6,905 nt of DNA from Flavobacterium sp. (GTDB taxonomy: Bacteria; Bacteroidota; Bacteroidia; Flavobacteriales; Flavobacteriaceae). Position numbers and translations under genes: made by a program. The stretch spans positions 1 through 6,905 of the forward strand of contig JASLDM010000012.1 of the NCBI GenBank assembly GCA_030151565.1, in the 5' to 3' direction. Under the pieces are notes generated by a model, which searched no databases, was not told the DNA's origin, and was given only the letters and a program-made list of their open reading frames with translations. This document shows positions 5,353 to 6,905 of the stretch, one piece after another (positions within the stretch are counted from its first letter, which is position 1; every line of letters starts with the position of its first letter).

Positions 5353-5970
5353 ATGACATCAGAAGTTTTAATAGCTTTTTTTGCAACTTGTTTACTACTT
5401 ATCGCTACACCCGGACCAGATATGTTATTTGTGGTTTCACAAAGTATAACTAGAGGAAAGAAATATGGAATTGCTGCTACAATTGGTCAAGTAGGAGGGC
5501 TGCTCTTTCATTTACTCTTATTTGCCTTTGGAATCTCTACCTTGATTATGAGTTCAGAAATCGCTTATAAAGGTGTGAAGATTCTAGGAGCTTGTTATTT
5601 ATTTTGGTTGTCTTATAATATATATAAGGCTCCTTCCGCAATTGTAATTAATGAAGTAGGTGGTAAAAACACTACTTTTTTGGGCTTTATGCGTCAAGGA
5701 CTTTTTATGAATATATTAAACCCCAAAGTGATGATGTTTTTTTTGGCATTATTTCCAGGGTTTATTTCAGAAACATCTGGAAATATTAGTTCTCAGGTGT
5801 TGGTTTTAGGCGCTATTCTTATTGCACAAACTTTAGCTATCTTTATCTCTATTAGTATTATAGCATCACAACTTACCGATATTATTCGTAATAATAATAA
5901 GATTGGTCTTTTTCTTAAATGGATGCAGATTGTGATTTTTACGGGATTAGGGATTTTTCTATTGCTGTAG
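5353..5970 (+). CDS. LysE/RhtB-family amino-acid exporter
   Basis: Inner-membrane protein of 205 aa, the usual size for LysE/RhtB efflux carriers, which export amino acids or their analogues by proton exchange. Six hydrophobic segments can be placed at about 5-25, 39-63, 70-88, 111-135, 145-170 and 183-205. The N-terminal family signature TPGPDMLFVVSQSITRGKKY occupies 19-38, and the NPK motif before the fourth helix core is at 123-125. The substrate cannot be predicted from sequence. It follows pyrD by 4 bp (stop TAG 5346-5348, ATG 5353), which suggests translational coupling. This does not establish a pyrimidine-related substrate. Downstream, 72 bp separate it from HMG-CoA lyase. An almost purely A-T hairpin-like stretch around 5975-6000 is too weak to call a terminator. 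Confidence 0.9.
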   Translation: MTSEVLIAFFATCLLLIATPGPDMLFVVSQSITRGKKYGIAATIGQVGGLLFHLLLFAFGISTLIMSSEIAYKGVKILGACYLFWLSYNIYKAPSAIVINEVGGKNTTFLGFMRQGLFMNILNPKVMMFFLALFPGFISETSGNISSQVLVLGAILIAQTLAIFISISIIASQLTDIIRNNNKIGLFLKWMQIVIFTGLGIFLLL

Positions 5971-6003
5971 CTGCTAAAGAAATTTTTAGAAATATTTTTT
6001 TTG

Positions 6004-6035
6004 TTTTGGAATTTTAGCCCTTTCGTTTATCTTTG
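6004..6035 (+). promoter_or_regulatory. Consensus Bacteroidota promoter of HMG-CoA lyase
   Basis: TTTTG (6004-6008), 19 nt, then TATCTTTG (6028-6035) matches both consensus elements at ideal spacing. It is the most complete promoter in the window. The -7 element ends only 7 nt before the ATG at 6043, so the transcript would have a leader of just a few nucleotides or none. Confidence 0.6.
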
Positions 6036-6042
6036 AAACCCT

Positions 6043-6905
6043 ATGGAACCAGTTAAAATTATAGAATGTCCTCGCGATGCGATGCAAGGGATTAAAATGT
6101 TTATCCCTACCGAGAAAAAAGTACAATACTTACAATCCTTATTGCGTGTAGGTTTTGATAGTCTCGATTTTGGGAGTTTTGTTTCTGCAAAAGCAATTCC
6201 GCAAATGCAGGATACCACAGACGTATTGGCACAATTGGATTTATCTAAAACCAAAACAAAGCTTTTGGCTATTGTTGCAAATACGCGTGGAGCAGAATTG
6301 GCTGCTATGCATCCAGAGATTCAATATTTAGGGTATCCTTTTTCTATTTCGGAAAACTTTCAAATGCGTAACACGCATAAAACCATTGCAGAATCCATTA
6401 TTACACTATCCGAAATATTAGATATTGCTGCCAAAACAAACAAGGAAGTAGTCGCTTATCTATCAATGGGGTTTGGTAACCCGTATGGAGATCCGTGGGA
6501 TGTGGATATCGTTGGGGAGTGGACAGAGCGTTTGGCTAAAATGGGGGTTAAGATATTATCCTTGTCAGACACTATTGGAAGTTCTACACCGGAGCAAATA
6601 GATTATTTGTTTTCTAATTTAATACCTGCTTATCCAGATATGGAGTTTGGAGCGCACTTGCATACCACTCCAGATAGATGGTTTGAGAAAATTGATGCTG
6701 CTTATAAGGCAGGATGCTTGCGTTTTGATGGTGCAATTAAAGGTTATGGAGGCTGTCCAATGGCAAAAGACGACTTAACGGGGAATATGCCTACCGAGAA
6801 AATGTTGAGCTATTTTACTGCAAATAAAATAGAAACGAATTTAAGTGGGATGTCTTTTGAGAGTGCGTACAACGAAGCGTTAAAAATATTTAATTTTTAT
6901 CACTA
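6043..6905 (+). CDS. Hydroxymethylglutaryl-CoA lyase (complete but for the last base of a probable stop)
   Basis: TIM-barrel HMGL-like enzyme that cleaves HMG-CoA to acetoacetate and acetyl-CoA, the last step of leucine degradation. Active-site residues visible: R11 and D12 in ECPRDAMQG (8-16), DTIG (176-179), metal ligands H205 and H207 in GAHLHTT, the catalytic Cys C238 in GYGGCPMA (234-241), and N248 in TGN. The Cys-to-Asn spacing is one residue longer than in human HMGCL. The start at 6043 is forced: the frame has TGA at 6034-6036, and the next ATG would remove the PRD motif. The frame gives 287 codons and ends with TA at the window edge. A 287-aa length fits the family, so the truncated codon is probably TAA or TAG. 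The gene has its own promoter, 72 bp after the LysE-type gene. Related aldol-lyase families (homocitrate synthase, isopropylmalate synthase) are excluded by the GGCP motif and short length. Confidence 0.93.
   Translation, partial: MEPVKIIECPRDAMQGIKMFIPTEKKVQYLQSLLRVGFDSLDFGSFVSAKAIPQMQDTTDVLAQLDLSKTKTKLLAIVANTRGAELAAMHPEIQYLGYPFSISENFQMRNTHKTIAESIITLSEILDIAAKTNKEVVAYLSMGFGNPYGDPWDVDIVGEWTERLAKMGVKILSLSDTIGSSTPEQIDYLFSNLIPAYPDMEFGAHLHTTPDRWFEKIDAAYKAGCLRFDGAIKGYGGCPMAKDDLTGNMPTEKMLSYFTANKIETNLSGMSFESAYNEALKIFNFYH

Noticed and set aside
5971..6003. Terminator after the LysE-type gene
   Set aside because: The possible stem around 5975-6000 is almost entirely A-T with a mismatch and one G-U pair. 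The T-run is better explained as part of the HMG-CoA lyase promoter region.
6027..6254. Minus-strand open frame at the start of HMG-CoA lyase
   Set aside because: Antisense to the conserved ECPRDAMQG region of the real gene. No domain is recognised.

Overview
The window looks like an ordinary chromosomal segment of a low-GC member of the Flavobacteriaceae (Bacteroidota). Three things point there. Several genes are preceded by the Bacteroidota -7 promoter element TAnnTTTG. Start codons lack Shine-Dalgarno sequences and some have A-rich leaders instead. The proteins read as typical flavobacterial versions of their families: a zinc-less class III sirtuin, a short TrmH, an AraC regulator with an HMA-like N-terminus, a class 2 PyrD and an HMG-CoA lyase. 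The genus cannot be fixed from the sequence.

Layout: (1) Positions 1-86 hold the tail of an unidentified + strand gene, closed by a strong terminator at 74-110. (2) Positions 87-523 hold no credible gene. They contain two separate sets of 11-bp-period direct repeats, an 8-bp inverted repeat and a promoter-like TTG-N20-TAGGTTTG. (3) A sirtuin deacylase (524-1225, -) and a TrmH-type RNA 2'-O-methyltransferase (1264-1944, +) are transcribed divergently from a 38-bp spacer. (4) A bidirectional terminator (1957-2013) separates trmH from a leftward pair: a CxxC/HMA-AraC regulator (3046-3606) followed 6 bp later by an orphan PTS EIIC-like membrane protein (2020-3039). (5) A PhnB-like VOC protein (3681-4112, -) lies upstream of that pair. 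(6) Going rightward are pyrD (4326-5348), a LysE/RhtB exporter 4 bp later (5353-5970), and HMG-CoA lyase (6043-window end) with its own promoter.

Most genes are independent housekeeping or peripheral functions: pyrimidine synthesis (PyrD), leucine/HMG-CoA catabolism (HMG-CoA lyase), RNA modification (TrmH) and protein deacylation (sirtuin). A class III sirtuin removes acyl marks that come from acyl-CoA metabolism, but its presence in the same window as HMG-CoA lyase is not evidence of a functional link.

The least ordinary part is the regulator-EIIC pair. A small DNA-binding protein with a metal-site-like CxxC is apparently co-transcribed with an EIIC permease domain that has no EIIA or EIIB partner in view. 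The promoter of this pair sits inside the loop of a 13-pair imperfect inverted repeat. I saw no CRISPR array, transposase, phage gene, tRNA or rRNA, and nothing that is clearly a new defence or mobile system.
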